Notes: generated by a model from the letters alone, not told the origin. 58,494 nt of DNA from Sphaerisporangium melleum (GCF_014646695.1 NZ_BMNT01000046.1:1-58494), one strand, 5' to 3'; numbered from the stretch's first letter, positions 24,925 through 33,894 are shown. A program made the numbers and translations.

Positions 24925-26601
24925 TCACCGGGCCCACCCCGGGAGGGCGTCGCCGTACGCGCGGGCCAGGCTGCGGACGGCGGGCGGCACCCGGCGGCCG
25001 AACGCGCACAGGCTCGCCTCCTCCATCACCCGCAGCAGCCGGGCGTACGGCTCGCCCGCCTCGCCCCGGGACACCAGGGAAAGGCCGCGCCGGGACCCCA
25101 CCCGGCACGGCGAGCAGGCGCCGCAGCTCTCGGCGGCGGCGAACTCCCACACGTGCCGCAGCACGTCCACGGGCGCGACCCGGTGGTCGAAGGCGACCAG
25201 GCCCGCGTGGCCGAGGGCGGCGCCGCGCGCGGCCAGCGCCGCCTCGGTGAGCGGCACGTCCAGCTCGCCCGGGCCGAGGAAGCCGCCGAGCGGCCCGCCG
25301 ACCTGCAGGACGGCCAAGGCGGCGCCGTCGCGCAGCCGGCCGCCGAGCTCGTCGACGATGCGGGACACCGGGGTGCCGAGCTCGACCTCGTAGCAGCCGG
25401 GCCGGGCGAACAGCTCCGACAGGCAGACCAGCTTGGTGCCGGTCTCACCGGGCGTGCCCCGGCGGGCGTACGCCGCACCGCCGCGCCACACGATCCACGG
25501 CACGGCGGCCAGCGTCTCGACGTTGTTCACGACCGTGGGGGCGTCCCAGAGCCCGTGCTCTGTGGGGTACGGCGGGCGCGGATGCGCGCATCCCCGCGCT
25601 CCTTCCAGGCCGGAGATGAGCGCGGTCTCCTCGCCCGCGATGTAGGAGCCGGCGCCCGCCACGATGTGGACCTCCAGGTCGGTCCCGCTGCCGTGGACGT
25701 CCCGTCCCAGGTGCCCGTCGGCGTACGCCAGGCTCGCCGCCTCCCGCATGCGGGCCAGCGCCCGCGGGTACTCCGAGCGCACCAGGACGACGCCGGTGCT
25801 CGCGTGGCAGGCGAAGCAGGCCAGCGCCAGCCCTTCGAGCACCCGTCCGGGGTCGCGTTCCATCAGCAGCCGGTCGGCGTAGGACCCCGGGTCGCCCTCG
25901 TCGCCGTTGGCCACCACGACGGTGCCGGGCGCGCCGCCCGCGGCGGCCCACTTCGCCGCCACCGGGAAGCCGGCCCCGCCCCGGCCGCGCAGGCCCGCGG
26001 CGGCCACCTCCGCGCGCACCCGCTCGGGTGCGCCGGTGCGCACCGTGCGGGACCAGACCTGCCAGGCGGCCTCACCGGCGACGATGCCGGCGAGTACGAC
26101 GGGGTCACCGGTGGTGTCGGCGGCCGGGATGGCGGGGTCGCGGGAGGGCGCGCGACCACGCAACCGGCCGGCGAGGTCGGGGCCGGCGAGGGGGGTGTCG
26201 CCGTCGAGGCAGGCGGGGCCCGCGTAGCAGTATCCGAGGCAGCGCACGGTCTGCAGCGACACCTCCGGCCCGGGGTGGGCGTCGTCGGCGGTGACCCCGA
26301 GCACCTCCTCGACCTGCGCGAGGTGCCGGCCGCCGTCGGCGGCGAAGCAGGCGGCGGCGGTGCAGACGCGCACGTGGCGCGCGGCGTGCGGGACCGCGAG
26401 GTCGGCGTAGTACCCGGCCGGGCCGAGCCCGGCCGCGGCGGGCAGCCCGAACCCCCGGGCGACCTCTGGCGCCCACGCGGCGAGCTCCCGTGGCCCGGCC
26501 GAGGCGGCGGCCGCGGCGAGCGCGTCCAGCAGCCGGACGCCCGGACGGCCGCGCCGGTCCGCCAGCGCCCGGAACGCGTCAAAGCGCCCATCCGGCCCCA
26601 T
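24925..26601 (-). CDS. NuoE-NuoF-like fused subunit of the formate dehydrogenase (diaphorase)
   Basis: About 558 residues. Residues ~1-150 are a NuoE-like thioredoxin-fold [2Fe-2S] domain (VRVCTAAACFAADGG, then VRCLGYCYAGPACL). The rest is NuoF-like: FMN/NAD site (AGLRGRGGAGFPVAAKW, VVANGDEGDPGSYADR, EYPRALARMREA, YIAGEETALISGLEG), SLBB, and [4Fe-4S] ligands ESCGACSPCRVG and SLCAFG. It transfers electrons from the formate dehydrogenase alpha chain to NAD+. ATG 26601 is chosen for the onset of the conserved sequence; the ribosome site is weak and the start uncertain. It precedes the alpha-subunit gene in the same orientation. Confidence 0.85.
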   Translation of the reverse strand: MGPDGRFDAFRALADRRGRPGVRLLDALAAAAASAGPRELAAWAPEVARGFGLPAAAGLGPAGYYADLAVPHAARHVRVCTAAACFAADGGRHLAQVEEVLGVTADDAHPGPEVSLQTVRCLGYCYAGPACLDGDTPLAGPDLAGRLRGRAPSRDPAIPAADTTGDPVVLAGIVAGEAAWQVWSRTVRTGAPERVRAEVAAAGLRGRGGAGFPVAAKWAAAGGAPGTVVVANGDEGDPGSYADRLLMERDPGRVLEGLALACFACHASTGVVLVRSEYPRALARMREAASLAYADGHLGRDVHGSGTDLEVHIVAGAGSYIAGEETALISGLEGARGCAHPRPPYPTEHGLWDAPTVVNNVETLAAVPWIVWRGGAAYARRGTPGETGTKLVCLSELFARPGCYEVELGTPVSRIVDELGGRLRDGAALAVLQVGGPLGGFLGPGELDVPLTEAALAARGAALGHAGLVAFDHRVAPVDVLRHVWEFAAAESCGACSPCRVGSRRGLSLVSRGEAGEPYARLLRVMEEASLCAFGRRVPPAVRSLARAYGDALPGWAR

Positions 26602-26700
26602 AGCCCAATCATGCGCAGCGCACCGCTGCCCCATACGCCGGGTAACAGCGGCTTGACGCACTTTTGGCAGCGCACTGCCATTGCCGGCGAGGGCCGCGAA

Positions 26701-26716
26701 CAGGACGTCTGTCCTG
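26701..26716. promoter_or_regulatory. Inverted repeat between prs and the formate dehydrogenase operon
   Basis: CAGGAC-GTCT-GTCCTG lies 33 nt past the prs stop and 100 nt before the NuoEF-like start, both on the minus strand. It is either a short terminator or an operator. Confidence 0.4.
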
Positions 26717-26748
26717 CCGACTCGTTCCAGTCGGATGCCCTGGAGGGC

Positions 26749-27684
26749 TCAGGTGCGGAACAGGAGGTCGTCGAGGGACTCGTCGCGGTGCAGGCGGCCG
26801 ATGGCGTCGGCCAGCAGTGGCGCCGACGGGCAGACCCTGATCGGCAGAGTCGTCGGGGCGTCCTGCGGCAGGCTGTCGGTGACCAGCAGGGCCGCGATGC
26901 GCGGCCCGCCGAGCCGCTCGGCGGCGGGCGGCACGAACAGGCCGTGCGTGGCCGCCACCAGGACGGGCGGGATCGCCCCGTTCTCGAGCAGGACGTGCAC
27001 CGCGGCCTCGATCGTCCCGCCGGTGCTGATCATGTCGTCCACCACGACCGCCTGGCGTCCCCTGACGTCGCCGACCAGCTCTTCGGCGCTGACCCGGGTG
27101 CCGCTCAGCCGCGTCTTGCGGACCACCGCGACCGGCCGGGACAGCAGCGCGGCGTACCGCTCGGCGAGCTTCACCGCGCCGAGGTCGGGCGCCACCACCA
27201 CCGCGTCGTCCACCGTCCGCTCGCCCAGGGCGGCGGCGAGGACGGGCACGGCGGTGAGCATCTCGACCGGCATGGCGCACACGGCCTCCAGCGCGGCGGT
27301 GTGCGGGTCCACCACGATCAGCCGCCGCGCCCCGGCGGAGGCGAGCGCGTCGGCGACGACCCGGATGCCGATGGCCTCCCCGGCGCGGCCCCTGCGGTCC
27401 TGCCGGGCGTACCCGAAATAGGGCACCACGGCGGTCAGGCGGGCCGCGCCGCCGCGCCGGCAGGCGTCCAGGAGCAGCAGCAGCTCCATCACGTGCTCGT
27501 TGACCGGCGGCCCCGTCGGCTGGACGAGGTAGACGTCGGCGCCGCGCACGCCGTGGACGACCGGACGCAGCTCGCCGTCGGGGAACCGCTCCACCGAGGT
27601 GACGGCCGGTTCGGTGTACAGCCCGGCGGCGACGGCACGGCCGAGCGCCGGGCCGGCCGTGCCCACCGCGATGCGCAGCGTCAT
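26749..27684 (-). CDS. prs: Ribose-phosphate pyrophosphokinase-like protein
   Basis: A 311-residue PRPP synthetase-type protein. Features: FPDGELRPVV, PPVNEHVMELLLLLDACRR, the loop VVPYFGYARQDRR, VVDPHTAALEAV, VVAPDLGAVKLAERYA, and the PRPP-binding motif AVVVDDMISTGGTI. It would make PRPP from ribose 5-phosphate and ATP. The setting, next to a phosphoribosyltransferase fusion and stress genes rather than glmU, suggests a second, specialised copy. In the binding loop DDMISTGGT replaces the usual DDMIDTAGT. The start lies six nt after the upstream gene's stop, so it is translationally coupled and has no ribosome site of its own. Confidence 0.87.
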   Translation of the reverse strand: MTLRIAVGTAGPALGRAVAAGLYTEPAVTSVERFPDGELRPVVHGVRGADVYLVQPTGPPVNEHVMELLLLLDACRRGGAARLTAVVPYFGYARQDRRGRAGEAIGIRVVADALASAGARRLIVVDPHTAALEAVCAMPVEMLTAVPVLAAALGERTVDDAVVVAPDLGAVKLAERYAALLSRPVAVVRKTRLSGTRVSAEELVGDVRGRQAVVVDDMISTGGTIEAAVHVLLENGAIPPVLVAATHGLFVPPAAERLGGPRIAALLVTDSLPQDAPTTLPIRVCPSAPLLADAIGRLHRDESLDDLLFRT

Positions 27685-27690
27685 CGGCGG

Positions 27691-29037
27691 TCAGTGCGCG
27701 GGACGAGGCGGCGCGGCGGCGACCAGCGGCCGGAAGTGGCCGGCGAACCAGTCGCGGGCGAGGTCGGCGACGGCCTCCAGCGTTCCCGGCTCGGCGAACA
27801 GGTGGGTGGCTCCCGGGACGATGCGCAGCTCGTTGTCGCAGTGCAGCCGCTCCTGGGCCGCGCGGTTGAGGTCGAGCACCACCTCGTCGCGCCCGCCCAC
27901 GATCAGCAGGGTCGGCGCCCGCACCAGGCCGAGCCTGGCCCCCGCGAGGTCAGGCCGGCCACCGCGCGAGACGATGGCGGCGATGTCATGGTCCGGCTCG
28001 GCCGCGGCCCACAGGGCGGCGGCGGCCCCGGTGCTGGCCCCGAAGTAGCCGATCGGCAGCCCGGCGGCCTGCGGCACCTCGCGCAGCCAGGCCGTCACCT
28101 GCAGCAGCCTGCGGGCGAGCAGCTCGATGTCGAACACCTTGCGCCGGTCCAGCTCCTCCTGCCAGGTGAGCAGGTCGAACAGCAGGGTCCCGAGCCCGGC
28201 CCGGTTGAGGTGCCCGGCCACGTACCGGTTGCGCGGGCTGTGCCGGCCGCTGCCGCTCCCGTGGACGAACACCACGATCCCCGCGGCCTCGTCGGGGACG
28301 GTGAGGTGGCCGGGCAGCCGAACGCCGCCCGCCTCGACCTCCACCTCGCCGAGCGGGATGCCCGGCGGGGAGGCCGCCGGCTCCGTGCGGCGGCCGTGCG
28401 CGAGCGCCGCGGCCCTGCGCAGCAGCTCGATCACCTCGTCGTCGCCGGTCTGGGTGAAGTCGGCGTACCAGGAGCCGATCGCGTGGAAGGAGGCCGGAGT
28501 ACGCAGGCACACCACCTCGTCGGCCACGTCCGACATCGCCGCGACCGTGCTCGGCGCGCCCACCGGCACCGCGAGCACGACGCGCCTGGCGCCCTGCGCG
28601 CGGGCCACCTGGCAGGCGGCGCGGGCGGTCCCCCCGGTGGCGATCCCGTCGTCGACCACGATCACGGTGCGCCTGGCGAGATCCACCGGGGGACGGTCAC
28701 CGCGGTAGCGGCGCACGCGCCGCAGCAGCTCACGTTGCTCGCGTACCTCGACCGCGGCCATCTCCTCCTGCGACAGGCCGGCCATGCGCACGATGTCCTG
28801 GTTGAGGACGCGCACGCCGCCCTCGCCGATCGCGCCGAATCCCAGCTCGGGCTGGAACGGCACGCCGAGCTTGCGGATGAGGACCACGTCCAGCGGGGCT
28901 CGCAGGGCCCGGGCCACCTCGAAGGCCACCGGCACGCCTCCGCGGGGCAGCCCCACGACCACGACGTCCCCGGCGCCGGTGAACTCCCGCAGCCGTTCGG
29001 CCAGTTGCGCTCCCGCGTCCTGACGATCTGCGAACAT
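27691..29037 (-). CDS. Phosphoribosyltransferase - alpha/beta hydrolase fusion
   Basis: Residues ~1-215 form a phosphoribosyltransferase domain (VVGLPRGGVPVAFEVARAL, LIRKLGVPFQPELGFGAIGE, PRPP site VIVVDDGIATGGTARAA). Residues ~225-449 are a dienelactone-hydrolase-like alpha/beta hydrolase (GIVVFVHGSGSGRHSPRN, nucleophile Ser in YFGASTGAAAAL, LIVGGRDEVVLDLN, GATHLFAEPG). The fusion is known from bacterial genomes, but its reaction is unclear. ATG 29037 follows GGGGAGGTGCGGGAAG. It is the first gene of an operon with prs, six nt apart, so supply and use of PRPP may be linked. Confidence 0.87.
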   Translation of the reverse strand: MFADRQDAGAQLAERLREFTGAGDVVVVGLPRGGVPVAFEVARALRAPLDVVLIRKLGVPFQPELGFGAIGEGGVRVLNQDIVRMAGLSQEEMAAVEVREQRELLRRVRRYRGDRPPVDLARRTVIVVDDGIATGGTARAACQVARAQGARRVVLAVPVGAPSTVAAMSDVADEVVCLRTPASFHAIGSWYADFTQTGDDEVIELLRRAAALAHGRRTEPAASPPGIPLGEVEVEAGGVRLPGHLTVPDEAAGIVVFVHGSGSGRHSPRNRYVAGHLNRAGLGTLLFDLLTWQEELDRRKVFDIELLARRLLQVTAWLREVPQAAGLPIGYFGASTGAAAALWAAAEPDHDIAAIVSRGGRPDLAGARLGLVRAPTLLIVGGRDEVVLDLNRAAQERLHCDNELRIVPGATHLFAEPGTLEAVADLARDWFAGHFRPLVAAAPPRPAH

Positions 29038-29186
29038 CTTCCCGCACCTCCCCTCGGCGGGCGCCGGACGGCGCGGCGGCGGCCGTCCGGTCATGGGAAC
29101 CCGACGGCCGCCGCCTCGATCCCGTGCCGTCGTCCGGTGATGCCCTCACCACCAGACTCCGCCACCGGCGGCACGCGCGGTAGGGC

Positions 29187-29267
29187 AGAAGGTCCCGGCC
29201 GGGCCCGCCGGTGACGGGCGGGCGCACCCCCCGGGCGGCCGCCGGTTCCGGCCGGACGGGACCTTCT
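29187..29267 (-). terminator. Long inverted repeat after the CHRD gene
   Basis: AGAAGGTCCCG (29187-29197) is exactly complementary to CGGGACCTTCT (29257-29267). The GC-rich loop between them can itself fold. It lies just past the CHRD stop at 29283. Confidence 0.5.
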
Positions 29268-29282
29268 CCCCCGCGGCGGTGG

Positions 29283-29885
29283 CTACCAGCGGCCGCCCTT
29301 GTGCAGCTGACCGCGGACCGCGCCGTCGGGGAACTGGGAGCTGTGGAAGTTGCTGTACCAGTTCTTCGGGTTGTTCTTGATGCCCTTCAGCACGCTGAGG
29401 TCGTCGACCACGACCGTGCCGGAGAGGGTGTTGCCGCGCCGCTTGCCCTTGGACAGGTCGATGACGACCGGGCCGTTGACACCCGCCTTGCCACGGTGGA
29501 TGTGGAACGCGGTGGGCTTGCCGGTCCGCTTCCACTGCACGATGTAGGACAGGCGGTTGCCCTGGATGCGGAACTTGGCCACGGCCAGGCCGTCGCGGTC
29601 GTTGACCTTCTTGCCGGGCTCGCGCACCTCGTTGCGGCCGAGGAGCACGGCGGCGAAGTAGTAGCTCTTGCCGTGGACGATGTGCTGGGAGGAGGTCGGG
29701 TGGGAGGTCGTGGTGTGGGAGCTGTGCCCGCTGTGCCCGCCGTGGGCGGCGGTGGCCGCGCCGGCCGGCAGGGTGAGCGCGCCGAGGGCCAGCGCCGCGG
29801 TCGCCGTGCCCACCGCCACCCGGCTCATCGTCTTGCTCCAGGAGAGGTTCGCCTTGCCGGTCTTGTTGGTCTGCTCGACGTTCAT
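29283..29885 (-). CDS. Secreted CHRD-domain protein
   Basis: 200 residues. A basic N terminus and hydrophobic segment (VAVGTATAALALGALTLPAGA) form a signal peptide, followed by a His/Ser/Thr-rich stretch (HGGHSGHSSHTTTSHPTSS) that could bind metal. Residues ~75-197 match CHRD: LLGRNEVREPGKKVNDRDG, LSYIVQWKRTGKPTAFHIHR, NPKNWYSNFHSSQFPDGAVR. CHRD was first seen in chordin; in bacteria it is extracellular and of unknown function. ATG 29885 has AAGGA about ten nt upstream. It appears to be a single-gene unit. Confidence 0.87.
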   Translation of the reverse strand: MNVEQTNKTGKANLSWSKTMSRVAVGTATAALALGALTLPAGAATAAHGGHSGHSSHTTTSHPTSSQHIVHGKSYYFAAVLLGRNEVREPGKKVNDRDGLAVAKFRIQGNRLSYIVQWKRTGKPTAFHIHRGKAGVNGPVVIDLSKGKRRGNTLSGTVVVDDLSVLKGIKNNPKNWYSNFHSSQFPDGAVRGQLHKGGRW

Positions 29886-30015
29886 CGGATTTGAGTCCTT
29901 AGTGCTTGCTCGGTTCGGACATCCGAAAAACTAGGCCCGCGGAGATCACGGCAATACGTACAAATCCACACAGGGCGCGAGTGTGGGCCACGCCACACAG
30001 AACCGGCATGGGAAC

Positions 30016-30050
30016 GGCGGCCCGCGTCCTGGACCAGGACGCGGGCCGCC
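30016..30050 (-). terminator. Terminator of the sugar ABC operon
   Basis: GGCGGCCCGCGTCCT (30016-30030) pairs perfectly with AGGACGCGGGCCGCC (30036-30050), loop GGACC, 22 nt past the last permease stop. Confidence 0.85.
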
Positions 30051-30071
30051 GTCGCCGCGGGGCGCGCCGGG

Positions 30072-31076
30072 TCAGGTCGAACGCGCACCCGTCCTGCGCG
30101 CCGAGATCAGGCGCTGGAGCAGGATGAACACGAAGAGCAGTGCCCCGATGAAGATCTTGGTCCACCAGGAGCTTAGCGTGCCCTCGAAGCTGATGATCGT
30201 CTGGATCAGTCCGAGCACGAGCACGCCGAGCACGGTGCCGAGCAGGTAGCCGCTGCCACCGGTCAGCAGCGTGCCGCCGATGACCACGGCGGCGATGGCG
30301 TCCAGCTCCATGCCGACCGCGTGCAGGCCGTACCCGGAGAGCATGTAGAACGACAGCAGCAGCCCGCCGAGCGCCGAGCAGAACCCGCTGATCGTGTAGA
30401 CCGCGATCTTCGTGCGGGCCACCGGCAGGCCCATGAGCAGCGCCGACTGCTCGCTCCCGCCGATCGCGTACACATTGCGGCCGAGCCGCGTGTAGTGCAG
30501 CACGTAGGCCGCGACCACGACGACCACCAGACCTGCCACCACGCTCGGCGTGATCCACAGCTCCCCGCCCAGCGGGATCGTGGCCTGGGCGAACGCGGTG
30601 AACGACGGGTCGGTGATCGGGATGGAGTCGGTGGCGATCGTGTAGCACAGCCCCCGGGCGAGGAACATGCCGGCCAGCGTGACGATGAACGGCTGGATCT
30701 CGAAGTAGTGGACGATCGCGCCCATGCCGAGGCCGAGCACCGCGCCGACGACCAGCACCAGCCCGATCACCGCGACGACCGGCCATCCGTCGCGCAACAG
30801 GACGGCCGCCAGCATCGTGGAGAGCGCGACGACCGAGCCGACCGACAGGTCGATGCCGCCGGTGAGGATCACGAAGGTCATGCCGACGGCGACCACCAGC
30901 AGGAAGGCGTTGTCGACGAAGACGTTGAGGATGACCTGCCCGGTGCCGAACGCCTCGTAGCGCACGCTGCCCGCGGCGAACATCGCCACGAACAGGCCCG
31001 CGGTCACCAGCACGGGCACGTACTTGCGGGGGATGGTCTGGCCGCCGATCCGCAGGCGGCCGGTGAGGGTGGTCAT
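30072..31076 (-). CDS. Sugar ABC transporter permease, YjfF-like
   Basis: A 334-residue BPD_transp_2 permease with about 8-10 membrane helices. Family marks include VVAVGMTFVILTGGIDLSVG, IVHYFEIQPFIVTLAGMFLA, GLPVARTKIAVYTISGFCSA and AVVIGGTLLTGGSGYLLGTV. It pairs with the adjacent YtfT-like permease in the membrane. In E. coli the equivalent YtfQRT-YjfF system imports galactofuranose; here the sugar is not proven. ATG 31076 overlaps the stop of the preceding permease (ATGA). Last gene of the operon. Confidence 0.88.
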   Translation of the reverse strand: MTTLTGRLRIGGQTIPRKYVPVLVTAGLFVAMFAAGSVRYEAFGTGQVILNVFVDNAFLLVVAVGMTFVILTGGIDLSVGSVVALSTMLAAVLLRDGWPVVAVIGLVLVVGAVLGLGMGAIVHYFEIQPFIVTLAGMFLARGLCYTIATDSIPITDPSFTAFAQATIPLGGELWITPSVVAGLVVVVVAAYVLHYTRLGRNVYAIGGSEQSALLMGLPVARTKIAVYTISGFCSALGGLLLSFYMLSGYGLHAVGMELDAIAAVVIGGTLLTGGSGYLLGTVLGVLVLGLIQTIISFEGTLSSWWTKIFIGALLFVFILLQRLISARRTGARST

Positions 31077-32128
31077 GCGGAGACGCTCGCCTTCTTCTCT
31101 TCTGGCACCGGTCGCGCCGACGCGGAGGGCCGCCGTCGCCTGCCGTGCAGCACCTTCGCGCGGAAGGCGGGAGACTGCAGCAGGCAGACGATGGTCACCA
31201 CGAGCGCCTTGAACAGCAGCGTCGTCTCCGGCGGCACGCCGATCGAGTAGATGGTCGTGGTCAGGGTCTGGATGACCAGGGCGCCGAGCACGGTGCCGCC
31301 GAGCGAGAACCGCCCGCCCGCGAGGGAGGTGCCGCCGATGACGACGGCGAGGATGGCGTCCAGCTCGATCCACAGCCCCGCGTTGTTGCCGTCCGCGCTG
31401 GAGACGTTCGAGCTGATCATCAGTCCGGCGATGCCCGCGCACAGGCCGCAGAAGGCGTACACCGTGAGCAGCACGCCGCGGGCGCTGATGCCCGCCAGGC
31501 GGCTGGCCTTGGCGTTGCCGCCGACCGACTCGATCAGCAGGCCGAGGGCCAGGCGCCGGGTGAGGAAGGCGGCGAGCGCCAGCACGGCGGCCACGATGAT
31601 GATCCCGAACGGCAGCGTCAGCCAGTAGCCGCCGCCGATCAGCTTGTACGGCGAGCTGTTGATCGTGATGATCTGGCCGTCCGTGATGAGCTGGGCGAGG
31701 CCGCGCCCGGCGACCATGAGGATCAGCGTCGCGATGATCGGCTGGATGCCGGCGGCCGTGACCAGCACGCCGTTCCACAGGCCGAGCACCAGCGACAGCG
31801 CCAGGGCCAGGCCGATCGCGCCGAGCACCCCGCCGACCGAGTTCTGGTCGCCGAGCAGGCTGATGCGCAGGCAGGCCAGCGCGCCGGCGATCGCGACCAC
31901 CGACCCGACCGACAGGTCGATGCCGCCGGTGGCGATCACCAGGGTCATGCCGAGCGCCACCAGGATCAGCGGCGCGCCGAACCGCACGATGTCGATCAGG
32001 CTCCCGTACAGGTGCCCGTCCTTCATCTGCACGTTGAGGAAGCCATTGGTGAAGACCACGTTGACCAGCAGCAACGCGGCCAGGACGGCCGACGGCCAAA
32101 ACAGGCGGTGTCCCAGCAGGCGGCTCAC
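31073..32128 (-). CDS. Sugar ABC transporter permease, YtfT-like
   Basis: 351 residues, BPD_transp_2 type. It shows the paired motifs LVALGMTLVIATGGIDLSVG, ITDGQIITINSSPYKLIGGG, SVGGNAKASRLAGISARGV and AVVIGGTSLAGGRFSLGGTV. It forms the channel together with the YjfF-like permease. GTG 32128 overlaps the stop of the ATP-binding gene (GTGA), and its own stop overlaps the next start, so the three genes are tightly coupled. The C-terminal tail is basic and cytoplasmic (HGRRRRPSASARPVPEEKK). Confidence 0.88.
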   Translation of the reverse strand: MSRLLGHRLFWPSAVLAALLLVNVVFTNGFLNVQMKDGHLYGSLIDIVRFGAPLILVALGMTLVIATGGIDLSVGSVVAIAGALACLRISLLGDQNSVGGVLGAIGLALALSLVLGLWNGVLVTAAGIQPIIATLILMVAGRGLAQLITDGQIITINSSPYKLIGGGYWLTLPFGIIIVAAVLALAAFLTRRLALGLLIESVGGNAKASRLAGISARGVLLTVYAFCGLCAGIAGLMISSNVSSADGNNAGLWIELDAILAVVIGGTSLAGGRFSLGGTVLGALVIQTLTTTIYSIGVPPETTLLFKALVVTIVCLLQSPAFRAKVLHGRRRRPSASARPVPEEKKASVSA

Positions 32129-33648
32129 GACCGGCCTCCGCTCGCGATCGTCTCGGTCAGTGCGTCGGTGGTGAGCTGCTCGTCGTTGTCCAGCTCGGCG
32201 ACCATCCGGCGGTCGCGCAGTACGGCGATCTTGTGGCTGAGCCGCAGGACCTCCTCCAGCTCCGCCGAGATGAACAGCACGGCCGTGCCGCCGTCGGACA
32301 GTTCCACGACCAGGCGCTGGATCTCCGCCTTGGCGCCCACGTCGATGCCCCGGGTGGGCTCGTCCAGGATGAGCAGCCGGGGCTGGAGGATGAGCCAGCG
32401 GGCCAGCAGGACCTTCTGCTGGTTGCCGCCGCTGAGGTTGGCGATCGGCCGGTCGGGGTCGGCCGGGCGGATGTCGAGCGCCTTGATGTACCGCTCGACC
32501 AGCTCGTCCTGCTTGCGCCGGGCGATCGGGCGGGTCCACCCGCGCGCGGCCTGCAGGGCCAGGATGAGGTTCTCGCGGACGGTGAGCTCGGGGATGATGC
32601 CCTCGGCCCGCCGGTCCTCCGAGCAGTAGGCCAGCTTGTGCCGCACCGCCGCGCGGGGAGTGCGCAGCCGGACCGGTACGCCACCGACGCGCAGCGTGCC
32701 GCTGCCGGCATGGTCGGCGCCGAACAGCAGCCGGGCGACCTCGGTGCGGCCCGAGCCGAGCAGCCCGGCCAGGCCGAGCACCTCGCCCTCGCGCACGGTC
32801 AGCGAGAACGGCTCGATCGCCCCGGGCCGGCCGAGCCCGTCGGCCTCGACCAGCGGGGCGGCGGCGTCGGCCTGCTCGGCGGCGGCGCGGCGGTCCTCCA
32901 GGCTCTCCAGGGCGGCGAGCTCGCGGCCGATCATCTTGCCGACCAGCTCGACCTGCGGAAGGTCACGGGTGAGGTACTCGCCGACCAGCGTGCCGTTGCG
33001 CAGCACGGTCATCCGGTCGGAGATCTCGTAGATCTGGTCGAGGAAGTGCGACACGAACAGGATCGCGATGCCCTGTTCCTTCAGCCGCCGCATCACGCCG
33101 AAGAGCCGTTCCACCTCGCCGGCGTCCAGGCTGGAGGTCGGCTCGTCCAGGATCAGCACCTTGGCGTCCACTTGGACGGCGCGGGCGATGGCCACCATCT
33201 GCTGGACCGCCAGGGAGTAGGCGGACAGCGAGGCGGAGACGTCGAGGTCCAGGTCCAGCGAGGCGAGGATCCGCTCGGCCTCGCGGCGCATCACCCGCCA
33301 CTGGAGCCGGCCGAACCGGCGCGGCTCGCGGCCGATGAAGATGTTCTCCGCGACCGACAGGTTCGCGCAGAGGTTGACCTCCTGGTAGACGGTGCTGATG
33401 CCCGCCTGCTGGGCGGCGAGGGGGCCGGAGAAGGCGACCGGACGGCCCTCCAGCTCGATCGCGCCCGCGTCGATGTCGTAGACGCCGGTCAGGACCTTGA
33501 TCAGTGTCGACTTGCCGGCGCCGTTCTCTCCCATCAGCGCGTGCACCTCGCCGGGGAACAACCGGAAGTCCACGCCGTCGAGCGCCTTGACACCGGGGAA
33601 CTGCTTGTCGATCCCGCGCATCTGCAGGATCGGTACGGGTTCGGTCAT
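32125..33648 (-). CDS. Sugar ABC transporter ATP-binding protein, duplicated ABC (YtfR-like)
   Basis: About 507 residues with two ABC domains. The first has Walker A GENGAGKST, signature YSLAVQQMVAIARA and Walker B LILDEPTSSLD. The second has a degenerate Walker A (GLLGSGRTEVARLLFG), as usual in the RbsA/MglA/YtfR family, then LSGGNQQKVLLARWL and LLILDEPTRGID. It powers import by the two permeases. ATG 33648 has GAGGGGG five nt upstream; a GTG two codons earlier is also in frame. It is separated from the binding-protein gene by a 246-nt stretch with a large nested hairpin. Confidence 0.9.
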   Translation of the reverse strand: MTEPVPILQMRGIDKQFPGVKALDGVDFRLFPGEVHALMGENGAGKSTLIKVLTGVYDIDAGAIELEGRPVAFSGPLAAQQAGISTVYQEVNLCANLSVAENIFIGREPRRFGRLQWRVMRREAERILASLDLDLDVSASLSAYSLAVQQMVAIARAVQVDAKVLILDEPTSSLDAGEVERLFGVMRRLKEQGIAILFVSHFLDQIYEISDRMTVLRNGTLVGEYLTRDLPQVELVGKMIGRELAALESLEDRRAAAEQADAAAPLVEADGLGRPGAIEPFSLTVREGEVLGLAGLLGSGRTEVARLLFGADHAGSGTLRVGGVPVRLRTPRAAVRHKLAYCSEDRRAEGIIPELTVRENLILALQAARGWTRPIARRKQDELVERYIKALDIRPADPDRPIANLSGGNQQKVLLARWLILQPRLLILDEPTRGIDVGAKAEIQRLVVELSDGGTAVLFISAELEEVLRLSHKIAVLRDRRMVAELDNDEQLTTDALTETIASGGRS

Positions 33649-33761
33649 GGGCACCCCCTCTCATCCTCCTGGCCGGATGGTCCGTCGTCCAGGCCGCCCG
33701 GCCGCCGGGCCGCGCGTGCGGCCCGCTCCTCGCCTGCCGCCGGGCGGCGGTCTCACGGGAT

Positions 33762-33888
33762 CCCCGCCGGTCACGGCCGCCGACGCCCCGCCGCGGCCCG
33801 GCCACCGGCCGGAACCACCCGCGGGGACGGGGGGAACCGGGCCGGTGACCGGGCCGCGGCGCTGGGCCTCACTCCGTGACCGGCGGGG
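33762..33888 (-). other. Nested double hairpin between binding-protein and ATPase genes
   Basis: The outer arms CCCCGCCGGTCACGG (33762-33776) and CCGTGACCGGCGGGG (33874-33888) are exactly complementary. The inner arms at 33791-33810 and 33840-33859 are complementary in 19 of 20 positions. It begins just past the binding-protein stop (33895). Such a structure probably stabilises the upstream mRNA part or attenuates read-through, giving more binding protein than ATPase. Confidence 0.8.
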
Positions 33889-33894
33889 CGCCGG

